Below the pieces are notes generated by a model. It did not search any database, was not told where the DNA came from, and saw nothing but the letters and a program-made list of their open reading frames with translations. From contig NZ_ACFE01000004.1 in assembly GCF_000174015.1 (NCBI RefSeq), positions 1 through 64,000 on the forward strand: a DNA stretch of 64,000 nt, written 5' to 3'. The stretch comes from Lancefieldella rimae ATCC 49626 (GTDB taxonomy: Bacteria; Actinomycetota; Coriobacteriia; Coriobacteriales; Atopobiaceae). A program made the position numbers and the translations under genes. Shown in pieces: positions 34,934 through 43,669 of the stretch; the stretch's first letter is position 1, and each line of letters opens with the position of its first letter.

Positions 34934-35302
34934 ATGACACCAGAAGAAAGAGCAGAGAAATGGTTCCGCGATGTCCCGGAATCAAAAACGATTGGTCTTG
35001 AAAAGAAAGTAGAAATATCCAAGAAAGCATCCTTGAGAATAGCATTGATATTTTCCCTTTTGCTGGTTATTGAGTGCGTTGCGTTATTTCAGATTAATGA
35101 TGGAGCGCTGTTTCTCTGGCTGGCGGATACGGTCAATGGATTTGCAGAGAACAACCATACCTACAAAGGACTGGCTCTGGTTGGTTCTATTCTGGTGCTG
35201 CCTCTTTTGGTTTTTCCGCTCTTAATCGCATTTATATTTGGTAAGAAATGGATCCGATCTGAAACACGCAAATACGTACAACACCAAGAAAGAGATAGCT
35301 AA
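34934..35302 (+). CDS. small hypothetical two-helix membrane protein
   Basis: 122 residues: a charged N-terminal ~32 residues, a first helix (IALIFSLLLVIECVALFQ), an external loop, a second helix (LVGSILVLPLLVFPLLIAFIFG) and a basic tail. An AGGAG site lies eight bases before ATG 34934. No family recognised. It lies at the upstream edge of the decayed AT-rich patch. Confidence 0.6.
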   Translation: MTPEERAEKWFRDVPESKTIGLEKKVEISKKASLRIALIFSLLLVIECVALFQINDGALFLWLADTVNGFAENNHTYKGLALVGSILVLPLLVFPLLIAFIFGKKWIRSETRKYVQHQERDS

Positions 35303-35371
35303 ACAAGGACTTGCCAAAATATCAAAGGCTGTAATGCCTGTTGCTACTTGTCAAGGACCTTTTAATCAAAA

Positions 35372-35605
35372 TCATCTTTTTTCGTCCGATTTTCTCCTAA
35401 GCTCCCTCAGCATTATCCTTGTAAGTTTATCTTGCATTGTTTCAGTTGCATTTTCATTGAAATGAACAACAACCTCATAGGTGGACTTTCCAATCTTTCT
35501 CTTTGTACTAATGCCTTTTTTGCCGGTGTTTTTAGTTCTTCCGTAAATTCTCTTTTCCGTTTTTTGAATTTTGACAACAAAAAAGGAAGTATCAGCTATT
35601 TGCTT
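35372..35605 (-). pseudogene. TnpW-like transposon gene remnant
   Basis: An open frame of 77 codons without any usable start codon, ending in TGA at 35374-35372. Its product contains TKRKIGKSTYEVVVHFNENA followed by TETMQDKLTRIMLREL, which closely resembles the TnpW family encoded on clostridial conjugative transposons. The stretch is very AT-rich. I read it as a leftover of a mobile element. The remaining bases from 35303 to 35718 hold nothing else I can name. Confidence 0.55.
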
Positions 35606-35718
35606 TTACTTCCTCTCTATAATTTTATTTAATTGTTTTACTTCGAAAAACTGAGATTTAGATTTTAACCCTTACGGAAAATAAAATGGGCTATTCTCCT
35701 GAAGTATGTTCTATAACA

Positions 35719-36483
35719 TTATAGTTTAATGCAAAGTGTAGCTATATAGTCATTTCCATATTGTGACAGCCTATGCCTTTTATCACATGATTCATAAAAA
35801 TCAATCATAGCGAGACCATTTTTAAGTTGGCCTCTAATCTGAGTTTCTAAGGTATGGCTAAATTCGTATCCATATTCTGGATTTATGGTTATTTTGCCTT
35901 CCTCTTCAAGCTCTCTTGAATTAAAAGGTATTGAAAACTTTAAAAGTAATTCCTCATCGGGTTTGTCCCATACAATGTCAGCATCATACATGTATATCCA
36001 AGGATTCATAAATCCAACCATTAACAGTCCGCCCCTTTTTAATACTCGAGAGGCTTCTTTATACATGTTTTCTAAATCTTCTATATATACATTTGAAACC
36101 GGATTAAAAACAATATCAAAAGTTTCATTTTCAAATGGAAATGGTTTTGTCATATCGCTTTGAACTGTATTGATTTTTAAGCCTTCTCTTTTAGCAACCA
36201 TATCATCTCTTTGTAATTGTGATTTAGAAAAATCCATTATGGTTACGTCATAGCCTTTTATGGCAAAAACTGGACCCTGCTGTCCACCACCACAAGCTAA
36301 ACCTAATATCTTTTTTCCGTTGGCTTTTTCAAACCATTCTTTTGGAACTTTTTTCCCAACAGTTAATGCAACAGAAATTGGATTATTTCTAACTTCTTCT
36401 AATTACTCATGTGTCAATGGCTCGGTATAGTCATTTTTTACATTATTCCATCTATCTTGATTTAATTTTATATAATTGCTCAT
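35719..36483 (-). pseudogene. class I SAM-dependent methyltransferase, broken by an in-frame stop
   Basis: ATG 36483 has a strong GAGGAG site. The frame runs MSNYIKLNQDRWNNVKNDYTEPLTHE, then TAA at 36405-36403, then continues without a shift for about 225 residues. SAM motif I is ILGLACGGGQQGP, and FDIVFNPVSNVYIEDLENMYKEA holds the later motifs. Internal restart at 36237 would lose motif I, so the gene is probably inactive. Its composition (roughly one third GC) and codon use resemble Firmicutes rather than the neighbours, pointing to transfer. The substrate is unknown. Confidence 0.8.
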
Positions 36484-36572
36484 CTTATAATCTCCTCGTA
36501 ATTTTATATTATTTCAATTTAAGTTGAATATGTTGCCATTACATTTTTCTCATCTCTACAAAATTCAGTCAC

Positions 36573-36947
36573 GTCCCAAAAAGTGGTGTAAGGGCCATTT
36601 CCTTACTACCTTCTAGCCTACATTATGCCACCTCCTATAAGACGAAGCATTGCTTGCTTGGAAGGAAATACGCCAACAACACAACTGCGCCTTTTGGATC
36701 TATCTTTTCATACACCTCACAGAGATGCTCAAAGCCTGTGCGTACAAGGTTTGGTTCTGTCTTTTAGCTTCTGTATTTGTGGCTATAGCAATAACAGTTG
36801 TACGCTTGGTGATATGTCCTGCTTCAAGCTCTTCTACTTGCTCGACCATTACGATATTTACCACATCTTCAAGCAGTGTTCGTGCAATACCATTAACCGC
36901 ACTTCTTTTACATCACTGAGGTGCTTTCTTACACCACTTTTCGGGAC
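36573..36947. mobile_element. 375-bp element with 20-bp terminal inverted repeats (degenerate IS or MITE)
   Basis: The ends are inverted copies: GTCCCAAAAAGTGGTGTAAG at 36573-36592 and CTTACACCACTTTTCGGGAC at 36928-36947, matching at 19 of 20 positions. The inside has only broken frames on the minus strand (for example ARTLLEDVVNIVMVEQVEEL), so no working transposase is present. No target duplication is obvious. It may be an internally deleted IS256-like element; that family name is a guess from the end sequence. Confidence 0.55.
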
Positions 36948-36986
36948 ACAACCGTTTACGGGTGGTTTTTGGAAGCAAAACGTGTG

Positions 36987-37048
36987 TTTAGTGGTGGTTT
37001 TTCTTTGATTTGAGCGTTTAGTGGTGAATCAAATCACCACTAAACACC
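36987..37048. repeat. TTTAGTGGT palindrome, second locus
   Basis: One single copy, GTTTAGTGGTGG at 36987-36998, followed by the palindrome GTTTAGTGGTGA / TCACCACTAAAC at 37016-37045. The 41 bases 37008-37048 are identical, in reverse orientation, to 12428-12468. It directly follows the 375-bp element and lies in a gene-free stretch. Confidence 0.8.
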
Positions 37049-37229
37049 CAGTTTGATACCAATTGCCTACGTCACAAGAAAACCACCACGAAAGCAAAAC
37101 GCCTACCTGCGGATTTGCAGACAGCTGTTGATGCGCAATTTCAACGATCCGACAATAAAGCGAGAAAACCTTACGAGCATGATCATACTGCCTAGTGCTG
37201 CCAAAAATGCGCCAAGTATGGCTTGGATT

Positions 37230-37313
37230 GCCATACTTACTGCAAGTTTGGTATATATTAACCATACTTGCTGCAAGTATGGTTAATCGTGCTCAACTTG
37301 CTGCAAGTTTGGC
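37230..37313. repeat. three iterated ACTTGCTGCAAGT dyads
   Basis: Three related dyads centred at 37241, 37272 and 37302, spaced 31 and 30 bases, three helical turns. The middle one (37257-37287) is a perfect palindrome with 15-bp arms, ATTAACCATACTTGC and its complement, around a single T. The outer two keep the core ACTT(G/A)CTGCAAGT. Half-copies (CCAAGTATGG, CAACTTGG) lie on either side up to 37415. The arrangement resembles iterated protein-binding sites or iterons. No coding frame in 36950-37595 is credible. Confidence 0.75.
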
Positions 37314-37526
37314 AGCGCTGTTCCGGCAGCGCCATTATGACGACCCAACTTGGCGCATTTCTGGCAGCACCCTCTTGGCAGCACCATTCCGACGGCACCA
37401 ACTTGGCAGTACTAAAGCAATCAAAGAGTTCCAGATATCTCGCGCAAAAACCAAAGCCACCCACATAGCAGGTAGCTTTATGTTTCGTGCGTTGCTCGCG
37501 CTCAACAGGCTAAGGCCTTGAATAAG

Positions 37527-37564
37527 CTTTGGAGCGGAATTTCTCACTGAAACCCGCTCCAAAG
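37527..37564 (-). terminator. hairpin downstream of ridA
   Basis: CTTTGGAGCGG pairs perfectly over 11 bases with CCGCTCCAAAG around a 16-base loop, about 30 bases beyond the ridA stop. No strong T-run follows on the minus strand. Confidence 0.5.
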
Positions 37565-37595
37565 TCCCCTATTGCTCGGATATGGAAACGCAAAC

Positions 37596-37976
37596 CTAGA
37601 TACGGGCAACGGCCTTAATCTCAACCTTGGCACCCTTGGGAAGCGCTACCACCTGAAATGCTGCGCGTGCAGGATAGGGCTCAGCAAAGAACTCAGCATA
37701 GACCTCGTTCATGGCACCAAACTCGTTGATGTCGGAAAGCAAAACCGTAGTCTCAACAACGTCAGCCATGGAAGCACCGGCTGCCTCAAGGATGTTTTGA
37801 ATGTTGGTAAGGCTCTGACGTGTCTGGGAACGAATGTCCTCACCGGCGAACTCACCGGTTGCGGGGTCAACCGGAAGCTGACCGGATACGTTAATGGATC
37901 CGTTTGCAGAAACAGCCGCAGAATAGGGTCCAACTGCTGCAGGTGCCTTGTCGGTAACGATTGCTTTCTTTGTCAT
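37596..37976 (-). CDS. ridA: RidA-family enamine/imine deaminase
   Basis: 126 residues, the usual RidA length. Conserved motifs APAAVGPYSAAV, SGQLPVDPATGE, NIQNILEAAG, and YPARAAFQVVALPKGAKVEIKAVA are present, including the substrate-binding arginine in PARAA. It hydrolyses reactive enamines or imines released by PLP enzymes. It stands near YgeX (a PLP ammonia-lyase that makes 2-aminoacrylate-type intermediates), which gives it a sensible job. AAGGAG precedes ATG 37976. Confidence 0.92.
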   Translation of the reverse strand: MTKKAIVTDKAPAAVGPYSAAVSANGSINVSGQLPVDPATGEFAGEDIRSQTRQSLTNIQNILEAAGASMADVVETTVLLSDINEFGAMNEVYAEFFAEPYPARAAFQVVALPKGAKVEIKAVARI

Positions 37977-38063
37977 AAAATTCTCCTTCTTTCCGCTCAA
38001 ACACGAATGCGCTTGAGCAACGTACAAACCTTACATTAACTTCGGAATCTCAGCTTCACTGTC

Positions 38064-38504
38064 TCAGGTATCGGTTCTGATAAACTCTGCAAGAGCTTTA
38101 TTCCGGTAAGTAATATCCTTCCTAACGGTAAAGCCCTGTTTCTCCCAGAAAGCATTTCCGATATCGTTGCGATTAAAGACGAGTAATGCCACCTTATAAA
38201 TGCCTTCTGCCTCCAGAGCCTTGAGGCTATGTTTCAATAGCTCCTCAGCAATCCCCTGTCTTCTATATGCTTCAGCCACAGCCATGTGATAAATATAGCC
38301 TCTTCGCCCGTCATGTCCCGAAAGTATGACTCCCACAAGCGCATCTGCTTCTTCCGCTACGAAAACAGTATTCGGATTACGCAGCAAAAAACGATTAATA
38401 CCTTCCCTGGAATCATCCAGATTATTGAAGCCCATGTTCTTACAGGACATCCAAAGCGTATACACCGCGTCATAATCGTCGATGCTCATGGTGCGAATCA
38501 TCAT
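38064..38504 (-). CDS. GNAT acetyltransferase
   Basis: 146 residues. The acetyl-CoA motif is MAVAEAYRRQGIAEELLKHSLKALEAEG, followed by FNRNDIGNAFWEKQGFTVR. It starts 16 bases after the hydA stop and reads in the same direction, so it is probably the last gene of the ygeY-ygeW-mocA-hydA operon. Whether it acetylates a purine breakdown product is unknown. Confidence 0.85.
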   Translation of the reverse strand: MMIRTMSIDDYDAVYTLWMSCKNMGFNNLDDSREGINRFLLRNPNTVFVAEEADALVGVILSGHDGRRGYIYHMAVAEAYRRQGIAEELLKHSLKALEAEGIYKVALLVFNRNDIGNAFWEKQGFTVRKDITYRNKALAEFIRTDT

Positions 38505-38520
38505 CAGCTTTGCCCATCCT

Positions 38521-39876
38521 CTAACGTTTGACGTATGCGCCCGGTTTTACACCAGTAGGCTCACCATCAACCACTACCAGCTCTCCGTTTACAAAAACAT
38601 ATGCTGGACGTCCATGAATCTCAAAGCCTTCATAAGGCGTATAGTCAACATTTTGATGTTGGTTCTTCTCGCTAATGGTCCACGTCACACTTGGATCCCA
38701 TACCGTCACGTCGGCATCTGAGCCAACACGCAAGACACCTTTGCGTGGATACATTCCAAAGACGCGCGCAGGTCCTTCACTCATGAGACGGGCAAAGTCT
38801 TGAGCACCCAAGCGATTCTCAAACGAGGTCATGATAAGACCGGGTCGATGTTCTACACCAGGACCGCCATTGGGAATGTGAGTGAAATCATCAATGCCAC
38901 GGTCTTTCTGACCATGAAGATTAAAACTACAATGATCGGTAGCAATGGTATCAATCTCACCATCACATACGGCCCGACGCAAAACCTCAATGTCATGTGG
39001 CTTGCGTAAAGGCGGACTCATAACGTACTTGGCACCCTCAAAGTCACTCTCAAGATAATGTGAATCGTCCAACAACAGATACTGCGGACAAGTCTCAACA
39101 TCCATCTTTACTTTTCCACGTGCCTTAGCCGCACGAACCGCCTCAAGTCCAAGAGCACTGGACAGATGCACGATATTGATACGGGCATCGGCAAGCTCCG
39201 CTAGATAACACAGACGAGAAATAGCCTCTGCCTCACAGGCAGCCGGACGGCTCATGGGATGGCCTTCGGGGCCGGTAATGCCTGCCGCTATCATGCGCCG
39301 CTGCATCTCGTTGACAAGAGTTCCGTTTTCACAATGGACGCACAAAACACCGTCAATATCGCGGATACGCTCAAGTACCTCAAGCGTCTGAGCGTCATCC
39401 AAGCGCAGATGATCGTAGGCAAAGTAGGTCTTGAATGACATAACTCCGGCATCACGCATAACCTGCATATCGACCTTGGCCTGCTCGTTCCAATCGGCAA
39501 TGGCCATGTGGAATGCATAGTTGGCGGTACAGGTACCGTCGGCGCGCCGGTGCCACTCATCAAGCGCTTCGGTCAGCGTCATGCCCTTGTCCTGCGTAGC
39601 ATAGTCCACAATCGTGGTGGTTCCTCCGCAGGCAGCGGCGCGCGTTCCCGTCTCAAAGCTGTCGGCCGTCCAATCCATGCCCGTCCAGCATTGCATGTGC
39701 GTATGAGCATCGATAAAACCAGGGAATACGTATTTACCGGTGACATCGATAACACTGTCATCTGCGCTCGCCTCGTATGTACCTCCCACCTGGACGATCT
39801 TCTCGCCATCCAGCACTAAGTCTCCGCAGAAGACGCCTTCGGGCAACACAAGAAAGCCGTTCTTTATTACGTTCAT
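38521..39876 (-). CDS. hydA: dihydropyrimidinase/hydantoinase-type amidohydrolase
   Basis: 451 residues with the full metal site of cyclic amidohydrolases: DAHTHM, the carboxylated lysine in MSFKTYF, CVHCENG, NIVHLSS and the ATDHCSF aspartate. It opens cyclic ureides such as hydantoins or dihydropyrimidines. In anaerobic purine-degrading clusters this gene accompanies ygeX, ygeY and ygeW and is expected to open a ring of a urate-derived intermediate. Its ATG overlaps the mocA stop (TGATG). Confidence 0.88.
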   Translation of the reverse strand: MNVIKNGFLVLPEGVFCGDLVLDGEKIVQVGGTYEASADDSVIDVTGKYVFPGFIDAHTHMQCWTGMDWTADSFETGTRAAACGGTTTIVDYATQDKGMTLTEALDEWHRRADGTCTANYAFHMAIADWNEQAKVDMQVMRDAGVMSFKTYFAYDHLRLDDAQTLEVLERIRDIDGVLCVHCENGTLVNEMQRRMIAAGITGPEGHPMSRPAACEAEAISRLCYLAELADARINIVHLSSALGLEAVRAAKARGKVKMDVETCPQYLLLDDSHYLESDFEGAKYVMSPPLRKPHDIEVLRRAVCDGEIDTIATDHCSFNLHGQKDRGIDDFTHIPNGGPGVEHRPGLIMTSFENRLGAQDFARLMSEGPARVFGMYPRKGVLRVGSDADVTVWDPSVTWTISEKNQHQNVDYTPYEGFEIHGRPAYVFVNGELVVVDGEPTGVKPGAYVKR

Positions 39877-40541
39877 CAGTCAACTCCCAATCTCTCGGTC
39901 GTTAAACCGCTTATAGATACCGATGTTTTTGTAGCCAGAGCAAGGCGTTCAAGTTCGGCGGGGGTGTCAACGTCCATGAGCTCCTCAGCACACGTTGCCT
40001 CAACAAGCACCGCTGACGCTTGATACTCCGGGTGTACTGCAAGCACGCCCGAGCCTCCCGTATCTCCTTTAACCTTGCGCAAAGCATCGAACAGGACGGC
40101 GGGAAATACCACGGGGCTTCCCGGCGTCCTGTGCCATGCCAAACGCGAAACTTTATCCGGCGCTGCCTCAAAGCTGGCGAGAAGTGCCCTCAGGCTTGCA
40201 GGACGCAAAAGTGGCTGATCGCCCTGAAGAAACACCGCTCCCGACCACGGCTTTCCGGCCGCAGCGTCAACGTTTGCCTCTTGCATCCCGCAGCGAACGG
40301 TATCGCTTTGAAGTGTGCCGGTATGGAGTGCAAGGCGCACGCCAAGCTGCCGACACAGAGAGATCACCGGAGCGTGAAACGCGTCATCAACGCTTGCCAC
40401 GATGGGATCCAAGCCCGCGGCTTGAGCCGTTTCAATAACGCGCCGGATAAGGGGCTTGCCGTCCAGCTCTGCCATAAGCTTGTTTGAGCCAAAGCGCCGA
40501 GACGCACCGGAGGCCATGACTATGCACCCGATACGTGTCAT
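39876..40541 (-). CDS. mocA: molybdenum cofactor cytidylyltransferase-like protein
   Basis: 221 residues. The nucleotidyltransferase motif MASGASRRFGSNKLMAELDGKPLI opens the protein, and VFLQGDQPLLRPASL and SPVVFPAVLFDAL follow. MocA adds CMP to molybdopterin to give the dinucleotide used by xanthine dehydrogenase-type enzymes, the form needed by the hydroxylases in this window. It lies between ygeW and hydA, 34 bases after ygeW. Confidence 0.87.
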   Translation of the reverse strand: MTRIGCIVMASGASRRFGSNKLMAELDGKPLIRRVIETAQAAGLDPIVASVDDAFHAPVISLCRQLGVRLALHTGTLQSDTVRCGMQEANVDAAAGKPWSGAVFLQGDQPLLRPASLRALLASFEAAPDKVSRLAWHRTPGSPVVFPAVLFDALRKVKGDTGGSGVLAVHPEYQASAVLVEATCAEELMDVDTPAELERLALATKTSVSISGLTTERLGVD

Positions 40542-40575
40542 AGCATGGCCTCCTTTCAGATATGTGAAACTCTAA

Positions 40576-41778
40576 TTACGCCTGGAACCAGCGCGGGGTG
40601 TTGCCCTGTTCAAGTGCCTTAAGTGTAGCAATGGGATCCTTTGCCTTCTGCAAGAAAATCATTGCAGCAATAGCGTATGGCTTGTAAGAAGCCTCTTTGT
40701 AAAGACCGTCGCGATGGTAATCAAAGACCTCATTAGCAACCTCGCCGTGCTCGCAAGAAACACCGTTGATGTCTGCAGGCAGCGGGTGCATATAGATGGT
40801 ATCCATACCATGAGCCGTCTTTGCCATAAGATCGGCCGTGCAGCACCAATCCTTGTGAGTGGCGTTTTCGGCGAGAAGGTCCTTCTCCAGAGCATCAATG
40901 CCTGCATCATCGCCGGCGGCATAGAGATTGGTACGCTTCTCCATGGCGGCATACGGAGCCCAGCTCTTAGGGATGACGATGTCAGCGCCCTCGAAGGCCT
41001 CTGCCATGTTGTGCGTCTTCTTGAAAGTTGCCCCGGACTCGGTGGCAAACTTGCCGGCCACATCCACAAGCTCCGGCATGAGATCGTAGCCCTCGGGGTG
41101 TGCTAGGGTAACGTCCATACCAAAGCGAGGAAGAAGGGTGATGAGGGACTGCGGGCAAGAGAGCGGCTTGCCGTAAGAAGGAGAATATGCCCACGTAACG
41201 GCAACTTTCTTACCACGAAGATTCTCAAGGCCACCAAACTCATTGATAAGATAGAGGATGTCGGCCGTGGACTGAGTGGGATGATCCATATCGGACTGAA
41301 GGGATACCAGCGTTGGACGATGATCCAAAACGCCGTCTTCAAAAGCCTGCTTAACGGAGGCAGATACCTCACGCATATAGGCGTCGCCCTTGCCAATAAA
41401 CTTATCGTCGCGAATGCCGATGACGTCAGCCATAAAGGAGATCATCGTTGCGGTCTCGCGGACGGTCTCACCGTGAGCAATCTGAGACTTGCCCTCGTCC
41501 AAATCCATCAGCTGGAGACCAAGAAGGTTAGAGCCCGATGCATAGGAAAAACGCGTGCGAGTTGAGTTGTCACGGAAGAGCGAAACGGCAAGACCTGACT
41601 CAAAAAGACGGGTGGAAATATTGCGCTCGCGAAGATTGCGCAGTGCATCGGCAACTGCATAGAGTGCCCTCAGCTCATCGGTTGACTTCTCCCACGTCAA
41701 AAGGAAGTCCTCGTTATACATCTTGGAAAAGTCAAGCTTTGCAAGCTCGTCAAGATACGGCTGGATGGTGTCGGCCAT
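40576..41778 (-). CDS. ygeW: knotted carbamoyltransferase YgeW
   Basis: 400 residues of the aspartate/ornithine carbamoyltransferase superfamily. The carbamoyl-phosphate motif is FRDNSTRTRFSYASG, with HPTQSTADI and the extended loops of the YgeW group; MHPLPADI is near the end. The acceptor substrate is not established; an oxamate- or ureide-like breakdown product is suspected. In purine catabolism it would generate carbamoyl phosphate and thus ATP. GAGAGG precedes ATG 41778. Confidence 0.92.
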   Translation of the reverse strand: MADTIQPYLDELAKLDFSKMYNEDFLLTWEKSTDELRALYAVADALRNLRERNISTRLFESGLAVSLFRDNSTRTRFSYASGSNLLGLQLMDLDEGKSQIAHGETVRETATMISFMADVIGIRDDKFIGKGDAYMREVSASVKQAFEDGVLDHRPTLVSLQSDMDHPTQSTADILYLINEFGGLENLRGKKVAVTWAYSPSYGKPLSCPQSLITLLPRFGMDVTLAHPEGYDLMPELVDVAGKFATESGATFKKTHNMAEAFEGADIVIPKSWAPYAAMEKRTNLYAAGDDAGIDALEKDLLAENATHKDWCCTADLMAKTAHGMDTIYMHPLPADINGVSCEHGEVANEVFDYHRDGLYKEASYKPYAIAAMIFLQKAKDPIATLKALEQGNTPRWFQA

Positions 41779-41906
41779 AGTAGATCCTCTCGTTGAAATT
41801 ACCAGTCCCAGATGGGACGTCTACTTGAACAAACGGTGAGAAGTACGTGCTTTGAGATTCAGTGCTTTGAAATCAGAGGTGCTTCTCGCCGGAAAACTCT
41901 ACATCG

Positions 41907-41945
41907 GGCGGCTCCAATGTATGTGAGGAGTGGGTTGGAGCCGCC
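41907..41945 (-). other. intercistronic hairpin between ygeY and ygeW
   Basis: GGCGGCTCCAA pairs with TTGGAGCCGCC over 11 bases around a 17-base loop, 23 bases after the ygeY stop. It lacks a T-run and is followed by another 130 bases of leader before ygeW, so it may adjust mRNA stability or partly stop transcription. A GGCGAGAA octamer lies at 41883-41890. Confidence 0.5.
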
Positions 41946-41967
41946 GATGCGTATGAGGGGGGGTAGC

Positions 41968-43350
41968 TTACTTGATATCGTTATCGGTCAAGCTGGCGCG
42001 GAACTCAGTGGCATCGCCGGTAACGGCAGAGCCATCGTAGAGATTCAGAGCTGCAACATAGAGAGCCGCGCAGGTAGGAAGATCCTGCTTGAACGTAATC
42101 TCGTTGGGAGCGTGTGCCTGAGACTCAGCGCCTGGTCCAAAGCCAACGCAAGGAATACCATAACGACCCTGGATGGAGACGCAGTTTGTGGAGAATGTCC
42201 ACTTGTCGCACAGAGGACGACCGGTGCGGGTTGCCATGGACTTCTCGCAACCAATGCGCTCATCGCCAAAGAGTGCCTTGTGAGCATCAACAAGAGCCTT
42301 AACGTGTGGTGCGGACTCTTTGTTGATCCACGTTGGGAAGTATGCCTCAGTCTCATAGACCTCGCCGGTCCAGGAAGGACGGTCATACATATACATGGAG
42401 ACCTTGACGTCGTCGCCATACTTCTTGACAGACGGAAGCTCTTCAATCTCCTTGAGGCAGCTCTTGTAGGTCTCACCGGCGGTCATACGACGGTCAATGG
42501 AGATGGAGCAGGAGTCTGCGACGGCGCAGCGAGAAGGACTGGTGAAGTAGATCTGAGAAACGGTGCAGGTACCACGACCAAGGAAACGGGCATCCTCGTA
42601 GTGGTCAGGGTTGTACTTGGGATCAAGCATCTTTGCGAGACCACGAATGGCAGTGGATTCCTCAGCACCGTTGTTGTTAAGTGCTCGAACGTCGTTAATG
42701 ATGTCAGCCATCTTGTAGATAGCGTTGTCACCACGCTCAGGAGCAGAACCATGGCAAGAGATACCCTTAACGTCAACGCGGATCTCCATGCGACCACGAT
42801 GACCACGATAAATGCCGCCATCGGTAGGCTCGGTTGAAATAACAAACTCAGGCTTGATTTTATCGACATTGTAGATGTACTGCCAGCACATGCCGTCGCA
42901 GTCCTCTTCCTGAACGGTACCAACGACCATAACCTTATAGCCCTCAGGAATGAGGTTCATATCCTTCATGATCTTGGCGGCATACACACCGGCGCACACG
43001 CCACCCTCTTGGTCGGAGCCACCGCGTCCACCAATGAGCTGGTCGTCCTCAAAGCCCTCATAGGGATCGAAGTTCCAGTTATCACGATTACCAATTCCGA
43101 CGGTATCAATGTGGCCATCAATAGCGATGATCTTATCGCCCGTGCCCATGAAGCCCATAACGTTGCCAAGGCCGTCAACCTTAACCTCATCAAAGCCGAG
43201 CTTCTCCATCTCTGCTTTAATACAGGCAACAACCTCGCCCTCTTCTGAAGATTCACTAGGGTGTGAAATCATGGCGCGCAAAAATGCAGTCATATCCTTT
43301 GAATACTTGTTGGCCGCATCCTTAATTGCACCGTAATCCAAATCCTTCAT
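41968..43350 (-). CDS. ygeY: YgeY, M20-family amidohydrolase of selenium/purine clusters
   Basis: 460 residues. The M20 zinc-peptidase fold shows [21 protein letters not shown], the catalytic pair in VQEEDCDG, and [14 protein letters not shown] of the dimerisation domain. The family (YgeY, selenium metabolism hydrolase) is specific to these clusters and probably cleaves an amide in a purine-derived intermediate. AAAGGAGG lies directly before ATG 43350. A strong palindrome at the promoter suggests repression. Confidence 0.92.
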   Translation of the reverse strand: MKDLDYGAIKDAANKYSKDMTAFLRAMISHPSESSEEGEVVACIKAEMEKLGFDEVKVDGLGNVMGFMGTGDKIIAIDGHIDTVGIGNRDNWNFDPYEGFEDDQLIGGRGGSDQEGGVCAGVYAAKIMKDMNLIPEGYKVMVVGTVQEEDCDGMCWQYIYNVDKIKPEFVISTEPTDGGIYRGHRGRMEIRVDVKGISCHGSAPERGDNAIYKMADIINDVRALNNNGAEESTAIRGLAKMLDPKYNPDHYEDARFLGRGTCTVSQIYFTSPSRCAVADSCSISIDRRMTAGETYKSCLKEIEELPSVKKYGDDVKVSMYMYDRPSWTGEVYETEAYFPTWINKESAPHVKALVDAHKALFGDERIGCEKSMATRTGRPLCDKWTFSTNCVSIQGRYGIPCVGFGPGAESQAHAPNEITFKQDLPTCAALYVAALNLYDGSAVTGDATEFRASLTDNDIK

Positions 43351-43492
43351 ACATCCTCCTTTATTCTTGGAGTGAAGCTGGGATCTTCACTTCCTTCAGT
43401 ACCCAACTCGTCTTAAAAGCAGATGTGCGTTCACAGAGATACATGAGCTGTTTATACATCTGTCCTCGTGTTACAAACCTTTTTTCTGCTTA

Positions 43493-43547
43493 CCAAACTT
43501 TTTGTTTGGTACCATCAATTAAAGCACTTGTGGCCGGTATTGCAAGA
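43493..43547 (-). promoter_or_regulatory. ygeY promoter with operator palindrome
   Basis: Read on the minus strand: -35 TTGCAA (43547-43542), 17-base spacer, -10 TTAATT (43524-43519), then a perfect dyad TACCAAAC-5 nt-GTTTGGTA at 43513-43493 covering the expected start of transcription. That placement fits a repressor. The leader to ygeY is about 160 bases. Related CAAAC half-sites occur upstream of the permease (near 46424) and of the AzgA gene (near 50698). The remainder of 43351-43669 holds no gene. Confidence 0.6.
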
Positions 43548-43669
43548 GAGAAAGAGCAAACTTCTTGTTTTCTCGGCAAGCGGCACCTTTCAAGCGGCAA
43601 ATGGACTGTACCCACGGTAATTCTGTGTAAACGATGGTTCCGTGCGATAAACACTACGCAACGCAGAGA

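Noticed and set aside
36625-37008. Plus-strand open frame of 127 codons in the 375-bp element
   Set aside because: Cysteine-rich, no family, and it runs past the inverted end of the element; it is likely a chance frame.
37230-37415. Iterated dyads as a possible CRISPR array
   Set aside because: The repeats are short palindromes with almost no spacer, vary between copies, and no cas gene is near.
41812-42837. Plus-strand open frame of 341 codons
   Set aside because: Antisense to ygeY, whose M20 motifs run through the whole length.
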